Shown: positions 38,713-51,395 of the stretch, piece after piece
Layout of the letters: each line of letters begins with the position of its first letter
Position numbering within the stretch: position 1 is the stretch's first letter
DNA from: Ichthyophthirius multifiliis
Taxonomy: Eukaryota > Ciliophora > Oligohymenophorea > Hymenostomatida
Direction: 5' to 3'
Assembly (NCBI RefSeq): GCF_000220395.1
Contig: NW_004086397.1
Location: forward strand, 51,187 to 115,186
Length of the DNA stretch: 64,000 bases
Notes under the pieces: generated by a model
Database searches by the model: none
What the model was told of the DNA's origin: nothing
The model's input: the letters and a program-made list of their open reading frames with translations, nothing else
Made by a program: the position numbers and the translations under genes

Positions 38713-39236
38713 ATGAATGATTTCTAAATAGATTACCGAATTTCTAAAATAATTTAAACAAAATACTAAAAACTAAAACAAGAGTAATCAGACTAAAATA
38801 AAAATGAGATGAAACTCAAATTTAATTCATAAAATCACAAAAACACAGAATAAAAACCTTAACAGGAAGAAGAACAATAAAAAAATGAAATTGACGCATA
38901 TAAAATTCAAAAACTAAATATAGAATTCAAGTAACACGTGCTTTCATTAAAAATACAACAAAAGCAACAAAACCTTGAATTTAAATTTAAAGCTATACTA
39001 GACAATTTTATCTAATATAATCATTAAAAAGAAATAAAGCTTGAAAAAACATAAAAACAATTATATAAATTATAAAACAACAGGTAAATAATAAATATAT
39101 ATATATTTATTATTTTTAATGTTTTTACTAAATAATATTATACAAATAAATTAGTAAATAATATTTTATTATAACATTTTTTTATTTAGTATTTAAAAAA
39201 ATATAAAAATAATAATTAATAATATAAACATATAAA

Positions 39237-39293
<57 letters not shown>

Positions 39294-42200
39294 TTATATA
39301 TATATTTTATTTTATATTTTTTATATAATATATATATTTTTGCATATTAATATAATAGATATATATAAATAGATAAAAGTAATCCTTTAGATAATTTAAA
39401 CAACAATAATAATTTTCGTGCTTTTTCAAATCAAAAATACGCTAAATTAGATGAAATATATCCATAATAAATTGAAGAATTAATACAAAAACTTTAATCT
39501 GAAGTCTTAGAAAAAAAAGTTCGTGTAAAGCAGGAATAATTTTATACAAGATCTTTAAAGCATATGGAATAAAGATTAATAAATTAAAAGTTGGAAGTTT
39601 AAAAAATGTTTCTTGAATAATAAAATTTAAACGAGAATTTAACCAGAAACGTCATTTGTGTAAATGAAGATCAGAAAAATACAAAAACAATACAAGTATA
39701 AACTGTTTTTAAACAATAATACGTTAAGTTAAAAATTAAACATATTCAAGAAATTTTCCAAGACACAATAAACAAAAAAACTTTTTTATAAAAAAAAGCC
39801 GAAAAAGAACTTAAGTTAGAATTTTAGTAATTTAAAGACATAAAATAGGAACTTATAAACGCTAAATAAAAAGTTAACGAAACAGAAGACTAAATAGAAG
39901 AACTAAATATTGAATTTAAATTAAAAATAAAAAAATAATAAGAATTAGACTCACTACTAGATCATTTAGAAAATTTGAATTTATTAGCAAAAGCTTTTAT
40001 ATATGAAAATAATATAAATTAACATTTTACATAAAAATTAGAGTTTAAACCTTAATTAGAGTATTAGATGAAAAGAAAAAAAAAAGGCAAAAAAGAATTA
40101 TTGAAATTATCTGAAATAAAAAATGAACTTTAAACAGATAAAGAAAAAGCTGAGTTTATAGTTTAAACCATAAATTGGTTCTATTAAGAACATAGGAATG
40201 ATGTAATTAAGTTTTTTGATAATATTAGTGAAAGTTATAGATTTATTTGTAAATTAGGAGATAATTTGAGAAATAATATAAGTAATATGGAAATTGAGAA
40301 GAAAAAATAAAGTGATATTTTATAAATACTAGAAGAAGAATTAATATAGAAGAAAACTTTATATAATAAAAATAAATAAAACTTAGAAATATATGTTGAA
40401 AAAGTAGAAAAAATAGCGAAAAATATACTTATAATTAATTGGTATCTGATCTTTTTACAAATGAGAAAAATATGCAGAATTTCTTATTATAAAAATAATT
40501 CAATAATAAAAGTGAAGAATAAGAATTTGAGAAGATTTTTAATACTTTCCTTACAGGAAGTAACGGAATGTTAATGAAATTTTGCTCCTTACTCAATTCG
40601 ATAAAATTTAGGGGCGGAGAAGATTAAGAATCTTAACATTTGGTTAAAAATATGATGGTTTTTTTGAAAAATTGGAATATTAATTTTACAGAAATTGAAT
40701 AAAATAATGAGTTTTATATCATCTAGTAATTAAGAAAACTAAAAAGTAATTATTTGATTGAAAAAGGAATTTTTTAAGAAGAAAATTTGATTAATATTTT
40801 AAGCTAAGTGGAAGGTTTGGCTAGTGTTTTAAAAGTTTATGAGAGTGTTTTTGGAGATTTTGGGAATTTTAAAGAGGTTTTTTAGGAAGTTTTGAAAAAT
40901 TTAGAAAAAGAAGAGACATATGAGAATTTATAAAAATCTATAAATAATATGCCGACTTAAATGAATATTTAAAGAAGTTTGAACTCTTTTGTAGAAATTT
41001 TGTGCTCTAATTTTATTATTTAGAAATATGTGACAAAAGGTTAAATGATTAAATATATTAATAAAATAAAATAAAAATATGATGAGAAATTGAAGAAATA
41101 TTTAATTAAAAACAAAAGCGTTTTTTCTGATGGAGAAAAAATATTGAATATAGACGAAGATTTTTTGATTAAAATTTAATAAAAAAATTGGGATAAACTT
41201 TTTTCTTAAGCTAATAAAAAGGTCAGAAATTAAATAGAGTAAATTTTTTAATAATTTAATTTAATTTTAGGCCATATTATTAACAAAAATATTAATGAAA
41301 ATTCAGAATTTTAAAATTAAAAAAGAGACAATTCTAAACTGAATAAAATGATGTAAAATATATAAAACTTTAAAGCTTCGAAAATAAAATTTTATTAAGG
41401 AATACATACTTAAAATCGATATGATACTTATTAGTGTCATAGTAAAGATACTATTATTCCAAAAATAAAATGGAATAAAGAAAATGTTAGTTTTTTTAAA
41501 ATGATAAAAGAAAATATAAATAGAATAAACTAAGGAGAAGAACTTATTGATTTATAAGAATAATTGATAGATTTTGAAAATACGCGAGATTAATGTAAAA
41601 TAATATGTGAATAAGATAAGTTTAAAAATATAGACTAAGATTAACAAACTAACACTTCAAGTCAGGTTTTATCTAAAAAATAAGAAGAAAATAACAAAAA
41701 AAAGGATCAAAAATATATAAATGAAATAAGTAGTATAAATAATGAAAATAATAATAAATAAAAAACTTTCAAAATAACTCATTAATCTCCTAAAAATAAA
41801 TATTTAAACGAAACAATCTAATTAGAAAAAAAAAATATAGTTCATTATGATAAATTATATAGAAAAAATAAATTCCAATTTTTAAATTAAAAAATTCAAA
41901 ATTTAAGCAAAACTAATCCGAATTCCCCTACTAAAAAAAGATGTACCTTTGTAGATATAATTAAATAGAAATTTTATACAAAAGAGCTTGAAAAGTAGTA
42001 AATTAAAAACGTAGAAATGAATTTTGAAACAAATAATTAAGAAAAAAAACATGAAGAAGAAAAAAATTAACATATGTAACAATTATTAGATGAAACATTT
42101 ATGAGAGACATAAAATAAATGCTTTTTTAAGAAAATAACTTTAATAATCCCGATAATGATGCTTTTAGTTAATACATGTAAAATCTTAATAACAATCTTT

Positions 42201-42514
42201 TATAAAATAAAAATATTAATTTGAATAAATAATAATTCGTTTAATAATAGGTTAAGGTAATCCCTTATATTTAATAAGATATTTAATCTTAACAAAGTAT
42301 TTTTTAGGCGAAAAAAAAAAAAATAACATAATTTTCAATTAGAAGTGTAAGTCCTCCTATTAATAGAAATAAAAAAGATGGTAAAGAAAATTTAAAAAAA
42401 AATAATCAAATAAATAACAATATTTTAAATGAGGAATAATTCCATAAATAATTATGGAAAGATGTAAATAAATATTTTTCTGTAAAATAAAATAACTTTG
42501 TTTAAAATAAATGA
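38713..42514 (+). CDS. Long coiled-coil protein, about 1,170 residues
   Basis: Two exons: 38713-39083 (MNDFQIDYRISKIIQTKYQK...) and 39380-42514, joined in phase over a 296-nt intron filled with AT repeats. Almost the whole protein is Lys/Glu/Gln/Ile heptads (EELIQKLQSEVLEKKVRVKQ, EKKAEKELKLEFQQFKD-like patches). In the middle is a globular-looking region, LTGSNGMLMKFCSLLNSIKF, GGEDQES and LVKNMMVFLKNWNINFTEIE. The C-terminal 300 residues are low complexity (Asn/Gln/Lys). One frame slip at an A5 run near 40422 separates two long clean frames. TGA at 42512 lies only 23 nt from the stop of the convergent Mis18-like gene. Likely a structural cytoskeletal or basal-body protein; function unproven. 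Confidence 0.8.
39236..39300. repeat. AT microsatellite within an intron
   Basis: About 28 AT units with one ATAA interruption, lying in the intron of the long coiled-coil gene and accounting for its unusual length. Confidence 0.9.
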
Positions 42515-42537
42515 TTTTAATACATAAAATTATATTT

Positions 42538-43065
42538 TCATAGAGGTATTTTTTTTAATTTTTCAGATAAAAATTCTGATAATTTTACATTTTTTTATAC
42601 TCTTTATTATAATTCTTATATATTATTTTAAAGCTCACTAATTAATTATTTTATTTCTTCAATCTCATCTTCTTCTTACATTTATTATTATTATTATTAT
42701 TATTCTTAAATATTAATTTTTTAATTTTAACTGAAAATATATTTTTCATAATTTTGAATATCTATGCATTGTAATTTATCTTCTTATATTATATTTTTAT
42801 TTCTTATATTATCATAACCACTGCAAGTCGCAATATAAAACTAACCTATATTAGTTTTACAATTTTTACAATTTATGTTTTAATAAATATTTGGATCTCC
42901 TTATTGCTTTTAAATATTTGGAGTTTCATCTTTGTATAATGTAAGTGGTAGATTTTTTAAATATAAGCATATACTATTAGATAAATTTATTATTTTTTGG
43001 ATTTTTTCTGGAATAAAAATAAATGCAGAACAGTTTTTACATGTAAATATAAGATTAGTTTACAT
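42538..43065 (-). CDS. Mis18/Yippee-domain zinc protein with C-terminal coiled coil
   Basis: Intronless 175-residue frame. The Mis18-type zinc fold is seen as two C-x2-C knuckles. FTCKNCSAFIFIPE is near residue 10; INCKNCKTNIGQFYIATCSG is near residue 70, with the canonical Gly after the second pair. About 50 residues with short beta-like segments lie between them. A polyGln stretch and an acidic coiled coil follow (EEIKQLISELQNNIQELQQR), as in Mis18, where the coiled coil drives oligomerisation. Mis18 licenses centromeric CENP-A loading; Yippee-only proteins and cereblon share the fold but lack this coiled coil. I favour Mis18-like; the centromere role in this organism is inference. Confidence 0.78.
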
Positions 43066-43577
43066 ATTTTTTTTTATTATTTAATTTTTTATATTTTGCT
43101 AATAATATATAATAATTATTTAATTTAAAATATTTCTTATTTTAATATTCAGATACTTATTTTAAAAATTAGAATCATTTCAGGTTATTTAAAAAATTTA
43201 TAAATACTAAAAAAAATACTTTTAAAAATATAATAATAATGATATAATAAATAAATATTATTATTATACATATTTTTTTTTAATAATATAATATATATAA
43301 TATTTATTAAAATAATTTTTTTGTATAAATATTATTAATAATAATAATCTAACTTAAAAAAATAAATACTTAACCCAAATAAAAATTCTTATAAAAAATT
43401 CAATTAAATTAAATAAAAAAAAAATTAATCATCGAATCATTTAAAAAATATATATATATATATATACATTTATATTTTAAATAAAAATATTTAAAAAACT
43501 ACTTAAATATAATTAAAAAACATACAAAAAACTAAAAAAATCTAAAAAACGATTAGATATAAAAGATAACAAAAAGT
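43066..43577. promoter_or_regulatory. Shared upstream region of divergent Mis18-like and glutaminyl cyclase genes
   Basis: 512 nt of AT-rich DNA between divergent start codons; no specific motif stands out. Confidence 0.4.
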
Positions 43578-44423
43578 ATGAAAACAATACTAATTTTACT
43601 AGGTATTTTTTTAATGTTTATAGAATCCTCTAAATTAAATTCATAATCTTAAAAGTTTAAAATACACAAAAAAATTCTTTAGAAAAATAAATTTTAAGCA
43701 AATAACCATTATTAATATTAAATAGTAAATATATACAAAAGAAACAAATTAGCTTTTGTGGAAGGATTTTCATTTATAGATAAGAATACATTATTAGAAA
43801 GTACAGGTTTATACGGTAAAAGTGGCATTCATTATATCGATTTAAATACAATGTAATAAATGAACAATTTTAATTTAGATAAAGATTATTTTGGAGAAGG
43901 ATCAAGTCGAATAGTAAATGAAGATGGGTAATATATAATATATTTGATGACTTATAATGAAAGAAAAATATTCAAATTTGATAATAATTTAAAATAAATT
44001 ATTTAAGAAATTGAAATGCCTAAAGAAATAAGAGAAGGATGGGGAATGTGTGTATATAATAAAGATACTTTATTAGTTTCGGATGGCTCAAATAGAATTT
44101 TTCATATAAATGCTCATAACTTTTCTATTAAAAAAATTATAGAAGTACCTTAATATAAAAACTTAAATGAACTCGAAATGGTAAAAGGAAATCTTTTTAT
44201 TAATATTTTTATGAGTCCTTATATAATTGTTATAAATCCGGAAAGTGGAAAAGTTTTAGAATAATTAGATTTTAGTTAATTAGAAAAATAGCTTTATCAA
44301 GAAATTAATTTAGATTATGAGGCAGTTATGAACGGAATCGCATATCATGAGGAAACTGATACTTTACTTTTGACAGGAAAATTATGGCCATATATTTATT
44401 AGATTTAATTGATTAAAAGTTGA
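43578..44423 (+). CDS. Secreted glutaminyl-peptide cyclotransferase (plant/bacterial-type beta-propeller)
   Basis: Intronless 281-residue frame. Residues 1-20 (MKTILILLGIFLMFIESS) are a signal peptide. The mature part shows the glutamine cyclotransferase fold (five-bladed propeller): LAFVEGFSFIDKNTLLESTG; LYGKSGIHYIDL; YFGEGSSRI; YNERKIFKFD; EIREGWGMCVYNKDTLLVSD; RIFHINAHNF; KNLNELEMVKGNLFINIFMS; NPESGKVLEQLDF; VMNGIAYHEETDTLLLTGKL; WPYIYQI. The F-x-x-G-E/S, E-G-W-G and N-E-L-E boxes and the final NGIA...TGK(L/Y)WP box define the family. It converts N-terminal Gln of peptides to pyroglutamate, in secretory compartments or outside the cell. Confidence 0.94.
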
Positions 44424-44919
44424 GAGAAAAGAAAATAAATTTTGAGTAGTTATTATTTTAAAAAAACTTATATTTATTTATTATTTTTATTAATTAATAT
44501 TTCTTATCTTATCATTATTACTATCATTATCAGATATTTTATTTTATTTTTAATCCATTTTGTATTTAAATTATTATATTTTTTTTAGAAGCTTATTTTA
44601 ATTTTTATTACTTTTTTTTAATTTCTTTTAAAATAACAAACCTTAAAAATTTTTTAATAAAAACAGTATATTTATATATAATCTTATATTTTTTATTTTA
44701 ATATAAATTTTTATATTCGTTTTTGTATTTTATTTGAATTATTTTAATTTCAAAAAAATAATATAAAAAAAGAAAATAATTTTAATAATAATTAATTTAT
44801 TAGATATATATATTTATAAATAAATAAATATAAATGTTTATTTTTAAAAGATATATAAAAATATATTATAAAATATAAAAACATTATATAAATAATTTTA
44901 ATAAAACTTAAAAATATAA
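44424..44919. other. Intergenic, AT-rich
   Basis: No coding signal; T-runs and ATT repeats near 44500-44540. Confidence 0.6.
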
Positions 44920-47675
44920 ATGAATAGAAGTTATAACATAAACTAATAATAAAATAACTTAATAAATTAGAACCAATAAAGCGTAATTGAACCAATTTTT
45001 TAAAACAATAGTAATATTCCTAATATACAATAATAATCCTAGAATTAAAATAGTTTAAATTCTTCTTAAAGTTAGCAAAATAATTTTTAAAAAAGTGATT
45101 ATGAATTTCAATCGTAAAAACAGTAAATATTCAAAGAATCAAACACAAAATTACATTAATAATAATAAACAACAATTTAAAATAATGATTAGATGGAATT
45201 AGAAATGGAATGTATATTTATAGATGATTTAAATTAAGATTCTCCTCAAGTAAAATAATTTGAAGAAAATCAAATAAAAATCACTTTAAAACAAAATTAA
45301 GAATATATACAAAAACTTTAAGATTATTAAAAATAAATAAATGTAAGAATAAAATAATAAGTAGAATAAAATAAAATTGGTAATTCAATTATTTAAAATA
45401 GTTAAATGATATTAAGTAAATTTAAAAGTTTAATAATTCAAGGAATTAATGATACTTTACAAACACAAAATAATATATTTTTAAAATATAAGAAAAATAA
45501 TAGTTTCTAGCATAGTGAATTCAACGAAATTATTTAATAAATTTTTATTAAATCAATCAATTATTAATGTTAATAAAATTAAAAATTCTTTATTTTAAAT
45601 TTTCATAAACTTTTTTAATAATATGTCCATTTAATAAGATTCAATAAATTACAAAATAATCAGATGTTAAATATTATAGGATTTAATAAATAAATAGTTT
45701 AGTAAATTATTGATTAATAAATAAAATAAGAAGGTTTTTAATAAAATTAATAAGTTGAGCTTTAAAAAGTTTAAACTAATAATGAAAATGATTAATTTTA
45801 ACGATATCTAATATAGTTGAAAGGTTTTTATTTTAATGAAATAGAAAATTTTATTCAATAAATATAATACGATTTTATCGATAAATTTAACAATAATATT
45901 AATAATTTTATTTAAAGCTAAAATAATAGTTTATTGTAAAAATTAGATAATCTTTAATAATTAATTTAATAATATTAAAATATTGTTTAAAAGTATTTTT
46001 TTTTATTTAAAATTTTTTTATTTCTAAATTTAAAAATTTAGTTAAAAAAATGATTTGAATGAATAAAGTCTTTGTATTCTTTAAAATATTTATATTTTAA
46101 AATGTGAAAATTTGATTAAAAATATAAACTAAACTTTTTGTGAAGTAAAAGAAAAGTTAAATTAATATATGTATGAGTCTTTTAATGAAAAAAATGGTTA
46201 TGATTCTAATATTAATTTTGTTTAAATTAATATTTTAGAAGAATCAATTTATAAAGAGTTATAAAATTCAGGATATTTAAGCCATAAACTATAATGTTTC
46301 TTAAAAAATTTGTAAGATATTTCCGATAAATAAATAATTTAACAATAAACATACTAAAATATTAATAATCTAGAAGATCCACTATAGATAAAAGAATATG
46401 ACGAAAGTAATAATATATATATATATTAACAAAAAAAATTAACATATTTTATTTTTAAGTAATGAAAATAATTAATAAACATATTAATGTATTTTATGAT
46501 TAAATAAATAAACTTTGTTAAACAAATTTAACTATAAAATAAGGATTAATAGATGAACTTAAAGATTAATAAGTATTTTTTTTTTTATATATTAATTAAT
46601 TTTTTTTTATAAGATTAAAGATTCTTTAATATTATTTGTTAGGATTTATGATTTATTTTTTAATCTTTAAATTTAAATATCTTAATTTTATAGAAATAAA
46701 TTATTACAAGAAACGCAAAAAAATTAAGAAATAATAAAATTTTTATAGAACTTTTTTGACACAAACAAATAATTTTTAAAATTCTAAGAGTTCACAATTG
46801 AATTTTAAAACTAAAATTTATCTAACAAAGGATATTGTTATTATTAATCTAGTAAATATATACAAATAACACTTAGATTAAATGAATAAATATACTAATA
46901 AAAAATAATATATTAAAATACATAAGCGTATTTAATATTAGAAGAAATCGTAAATAAATGTATATTTGTTTTGCCTTTTATTTGTTTATATTTGAATGAT
47001 AAAAATTAAGATTAATTAAATTTTGATAATTATTAAAGTGATTTTAAAATATATTTGGAAAACATAATTTAATTTAATAAATAATTTCAGTTTTAATTCT
47101 AAACAAATAAAAAAATTAAAGATATTGATATTTATTGCGACTTAAATATTAATTGTGATATTATGTAACTTGATTAATATATAAATTAAACTTTGAAAAA
47201 TAAAAAAATAATCGCTTTATAACACTTTACTTAAGATAATTTTCTAAAATGTTTCTTTTATTAGAATAAAAGTGAGTTTTATGTAATAAATCTTACATAT
47301 AATAATTAATTAAAACACAAAAATTAAAGTTTTAATTTTGTAGTTTTTGATAACAACTACAATTATCATTCATTTAGAGAATTTTTTAATAAATTTATTA
47401 AAGAGGACTTTAATCATTTCTTTTTTAATTTTTGTTATTTTGTTGTTTTAAAATTCAAGAAAGATGATTTAAAATAAGTTTTTATAAATAATTAATTTTT
47501 AAATGAATTTAATTATTTTAATTAGTAAAATAATAATAATTTTAATAATCTCAAATAAATAAATAATTTTTAGCACAATGAAAATATTAACAATATTGAA
47601 TTTTAGTAAGAAATCTAATAAAATAATTCAAATTAATAATAAATTATTTTATAAAAAAATTAATAAAATATATGA
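44920..47675 (+). CDS. Long coiled-coil protein, about 830 residues
   Basis: Starts MNRSYNINQQNNLINQNQQ. An Asn/Gln/Ser-rich head is followed by helices (EYIQKLQDYQKQINVRIKQQ). Introns at 45993-46041 (49 nt) and 46407-46459 (53 nt) join exons in phase. A third at about 46573-46692 needs a one-base phase correction. The C-terminal 300 residues look more globular: CYYQSSKYIQITLRLNEQIY, EEIVNKCIFVLPFICLYLND and FFNFCYFVVLKFKKDDLKQV, ending in low-complexity Asn/Gln and TGA at 47673. No domain is recognised. It is a head-to-tail neighbour of the secreted cyclase, with no functional link evident. Confidence 0.72.
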
Positions 47676-47986
47676 AAATAATACAATTTTATTGAATATT
47701 GATATTTTAAATGAAAAATATTAACAAATAATTATGAAAATTTGAAAAAAAAATTATATAAAAATTTATATGTATAATAAAAGAATACATATATATAAAT
47801 ATTTATAAAAATAAATAGAAATTATATATGGAAACATATATATTATATTTAAAATATTATTATATATACTTATAAAATTATTGTTTTTTTATAATTTATT
47901 TTTATTTAAAACTGTTTTGTTTAATTTTTAAATATATTTTTAATTTTATATAAAAAAGTTGATATTATAAATTAAAAAATTAATAA

Positions 47987-50043
47987 ATGTCTTTTAATTT
48001 TTATCCTAATTAATTATATGACGTTAGCCAATCTACTTTTAATCGTTTTCTTGTATCTTAATCAATCACAGCAACATAAGAAAAAGGATTTACTGGCTTA
48101 TATATATTCCTTGCAATAATTGGTAATATTTTTTTTATTAATAGTTTATGAATTTATAAATTTATTTAAAAAACATAAAGGAATAATATACATAATTGCG
48201 AGTTATTATTACATAAATATAAGATTTTTCAATCATATTATTGAAGATATAGTATATTTAGTCAACGTAAAAAAATATAAAATAAACTAATAAAATTAAT
48301 CAATAAAAATATACACTAAAAAAAATTAACAATAAAAAATAAAAGTACAAAGAAGACGAAAGTAAAGAATTATACCGACCTCTCGTATATTGCACATTGA
48401 ATAGTATTCCAGTATTAGTATATTCTATCCTTTGTGCATTTGTAAGCAAAAAGGAAGACGGCCTAATGTTAGTTTTAGGAACAGATTCCGTAAATATATT
48501 CCTAAGTTATGCTTTGATTCAATATTTGGTAATTATTCCTTAAAAAAAGAAGGTAGTGATATTGATAGTTGGCTTTATATAAGAGATTTGTTTTGTTATG
48601 TGATTTTATTTGGTCTTATTTTGGTTTTTTTATTTTTAGAGTTATATTAATGGTATTTCGGATTTACAGTTTTATGTTATTATATTATATATTTTTTAGT
48701 TCAATTGCAAAATGAAGATATAAAGTCCGCAATCTATAGAATGTTGGGTTTAATACATGAGGATGATTCTTTTAATGCTGAAGATCAATTTCGGCACAAA
48801 AAAAGAAGATCTTCAATTACTGAATTAAAATATAAAGGCTTTATAGACAGAGAAGATACTAATTTATAAAAGAAAATAATGAGAATGGACGCATTATTAA
48901 AAGTAAATTTTAAAGACTAACCAAAAAAAAGGAGAAATTTGCCCAATGGCATTAAGCTGTTTATATTGTTATGTTTGCTATTAGAAACAAACATAAATCA
49001 GAAAAATAAAAAAGAAGTGAAGATTATGCCAAGCTTTTTGCAAAAAATGATGATGACTCTTCCGATAATAACGAGGATAATAATCATTCTTAACCAGATG
49101 TTTTCTAAAAACCGAATGATATTAAAAATGAGGATGATCAACTTATTAATAAAGAACAACTATAAAATCCAGATTTAGAAAATGAAAATTTAAATAAAAA
49201 TGAAAATGAAAATAATTAGGAAAAAATTAAGAAAATTTAGATAATTATTCAAAAAGTATGAAAAGTAAAAATAATAATAATAATGATAATTAATCAAATA
49301 AAGATGTAAAACCGAATTCTTATGTACCTGGATAAGGGCCTATGGATTTAGACAATATAAACGATGTGCCAGAAGATTAAAATATTGATAATTAAAAGTT
49401 CTAAGTTAATTTAACTTTTCCTTAAAATTTTATAGATAAAATTCTTTTTATTATTTTTTTCCCAATTCATTTAATTATGTAATATTTTATTTTTTTAGAA
49501 AAAAAAAAATACATACATATATTATTATATAGATTTATAATGCCTAATTATCATATAAATCCATCTCATAGAAAGCTTATTTTAAGTTTTTTTTTAAATT
49601 TAATTATTATATGTGCACTTATGGTTGGCTTACATTATCTAATACATTATTCTTGTTTAGGAGCTTAAATATAAGAATCTGTTTTTAGTTTATCATTGAC
49701 AGCTATTTTTATATAATTGCCATACTTTATATATAACTATTAGTTTTCGAAAAAAGAAAAAGATCCTTTTGATTTTTTACTTACTTTTATTTAATTGGGA
49801 ATTTTCAAACTTAGCTTTTGTGTAGGAATTTCTTTCTTGATTGATGGAGCTGTCAATAATGGATCGATGGTTATTACTATTAATAGAAGTTCGAAAATAG
49901 TTATATTAATTTATGTAGGATGCCTTTTTTCTTAGTTTATTTTATCGGCTACTTAAGCTTTTAAAACAAATATGAAAGTAACTGTTTGGTTTTTCTTATC
50001 TTTTTTTACATTTATTATTCCGTCTTTAGTACTGCAAAGTTGA
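47987..50043 (+). CDS. Divergent NCKX-type (K+-dependent Na+/Ca2+) exchanger-like membrane protein
   Basis: Exons 47987-48122, 48181-48266 and 48346-50043. Topology follows NCKX: GFTGLYIFLAIIGIIYIIAS (first helices); alpha-1 region TLNSIPVLVYSILCAFV, then LVLGTDSVNIFLSYALIQYL; a middle helix pair after GSDIDSWLYIRDLFCYVIL; and a long acidic cytoplasmic loop (NDDDSSDNNEDNN). The second half begins KILFIIFFPIHLIMQYF and continues with several helices to FLSFFTFIIPSLVLQS. In active exchangers alpha-1 reads G-T-S-x-P-E-L and G-S-x-x-F-N-I; here the Glu position is Val and the second motif is GTDSVNIF. The alpha-2 region (SLSLTAIFIQLPYFIYNY) lacks the usual Asp. One slip at an A7 run near 48547 is needed. 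It may be a transport-dead relative. Confidence 0.68.
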
Positions 50044-51395
50044 TATTTGTTTTATTATTAATATTATATATTTTATATTTTTTAATAATTTATATTTATT
50101 CTTTTTTTTAAATATACATTATTTTAATATTTTATTATTTTATATAAATACAATTATAAAAATTAATAATTTTTTATATATATCAAATTTATGCTTATAA
50201 TTGCACTAAATTTTTATTATTATAATAATATATATCTATTTTTTTAATTTATTATAATTTTTTACAATTTTAAAATTATTAAAATTATTTATTTATTATA
50301 TTAATATTGTTATTAATTTTTTTTTAAATTATTTATTATTTTTAAAAAATTTTAAATATTTTTGAGTTTATTTTTATATTCATTTATTTAATTTTTTAAC
50401 TTGTTCAATTAAATTAACTATTTTTTATTTTTTTAATTATATAATTTTTCTAATATAAGTTCCTTTTATATTATTGAATTGCAATATAATTACAACTAGT
50501 CCTTAGATTTTTATTAATAATATAAGTTTTTAATTTAATTAAATTAATTATTATTTTAATAATTTAGCTAATATCTATTTTTTATTATAATATTTTTGTT
50601 TTTTTATTATTATAATAATTATAATTTTTTTCGATAAAATATTTTAATAAATTATACTTATATTTATTCTTATTTAAATTTAATAATTGTGTTTTTTTTT
50701 TATATATATTTTAACATAATTTATTTTATTTATCATTAAAGTAAATAATTTTTTTTTCTATTAATATTTTTAATTAAATAATTATTAAAAATTTATTAAT
50801 AAAAATTAAAAATCTTGAAAATCTTATAAATAAAAATATAATAATTATTATCTTATTTGATAAATTTATTTAAACAAAAATTATTTTATATTAATAAAAA
50901 AAATATCATTTCTTAAAAAAAAAAAATTAAAAATATTTTATATATTTTAAAATTAAACTATATCTTTTATCAAAATATTTAAAATAAAAAAGAAAATTAA
51001 GAATTGTTTCGAGAATATTAAAGAATAAATTATAAATTTAAAAATAAGTATTTTTAATTATAACATGAATGAAAAATATAAAATGAATATATATATATAT
51101 ATATTTATATTAATAATAAAAATTTAATTTTATTTATGTATTAGATTTTAAAATAATTATAAAAATATATATATATATATTTATATATTTATAGATGTTA
51201 TTAAATTAATATTAATAATTATAAATTTAGGAAATATTATTTATTATTTTAAATAATTATTATTTTTTATTTTTTTAAAAATAAAAAATAAATAAAAAAA
51301 GAAAATAATTATTATTTTATAAATAAATAAACTCTATTATATATATAATTTTTATAAATAAAAATATATTTTTTAATTAAAAATTATTAACAAAA
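50044..51395. other. Intergenic, very AT-rich
   Basis: 1.35 kb with no coding signal on either strand; AT runs at 51087-51104 and 51164-51182. It should contain the V-ATPase B promoter. An AAAAATG context precedes that start. Confidence 0.65.

Noticed and set aside
44792-44995. Minus-strand ORF of 67 codons
   Set aside because: It overlaps the clear N-terminus of the coiled-coil gene starting at 44920 and has only AT-biased Phe/Ile/Tyr content.
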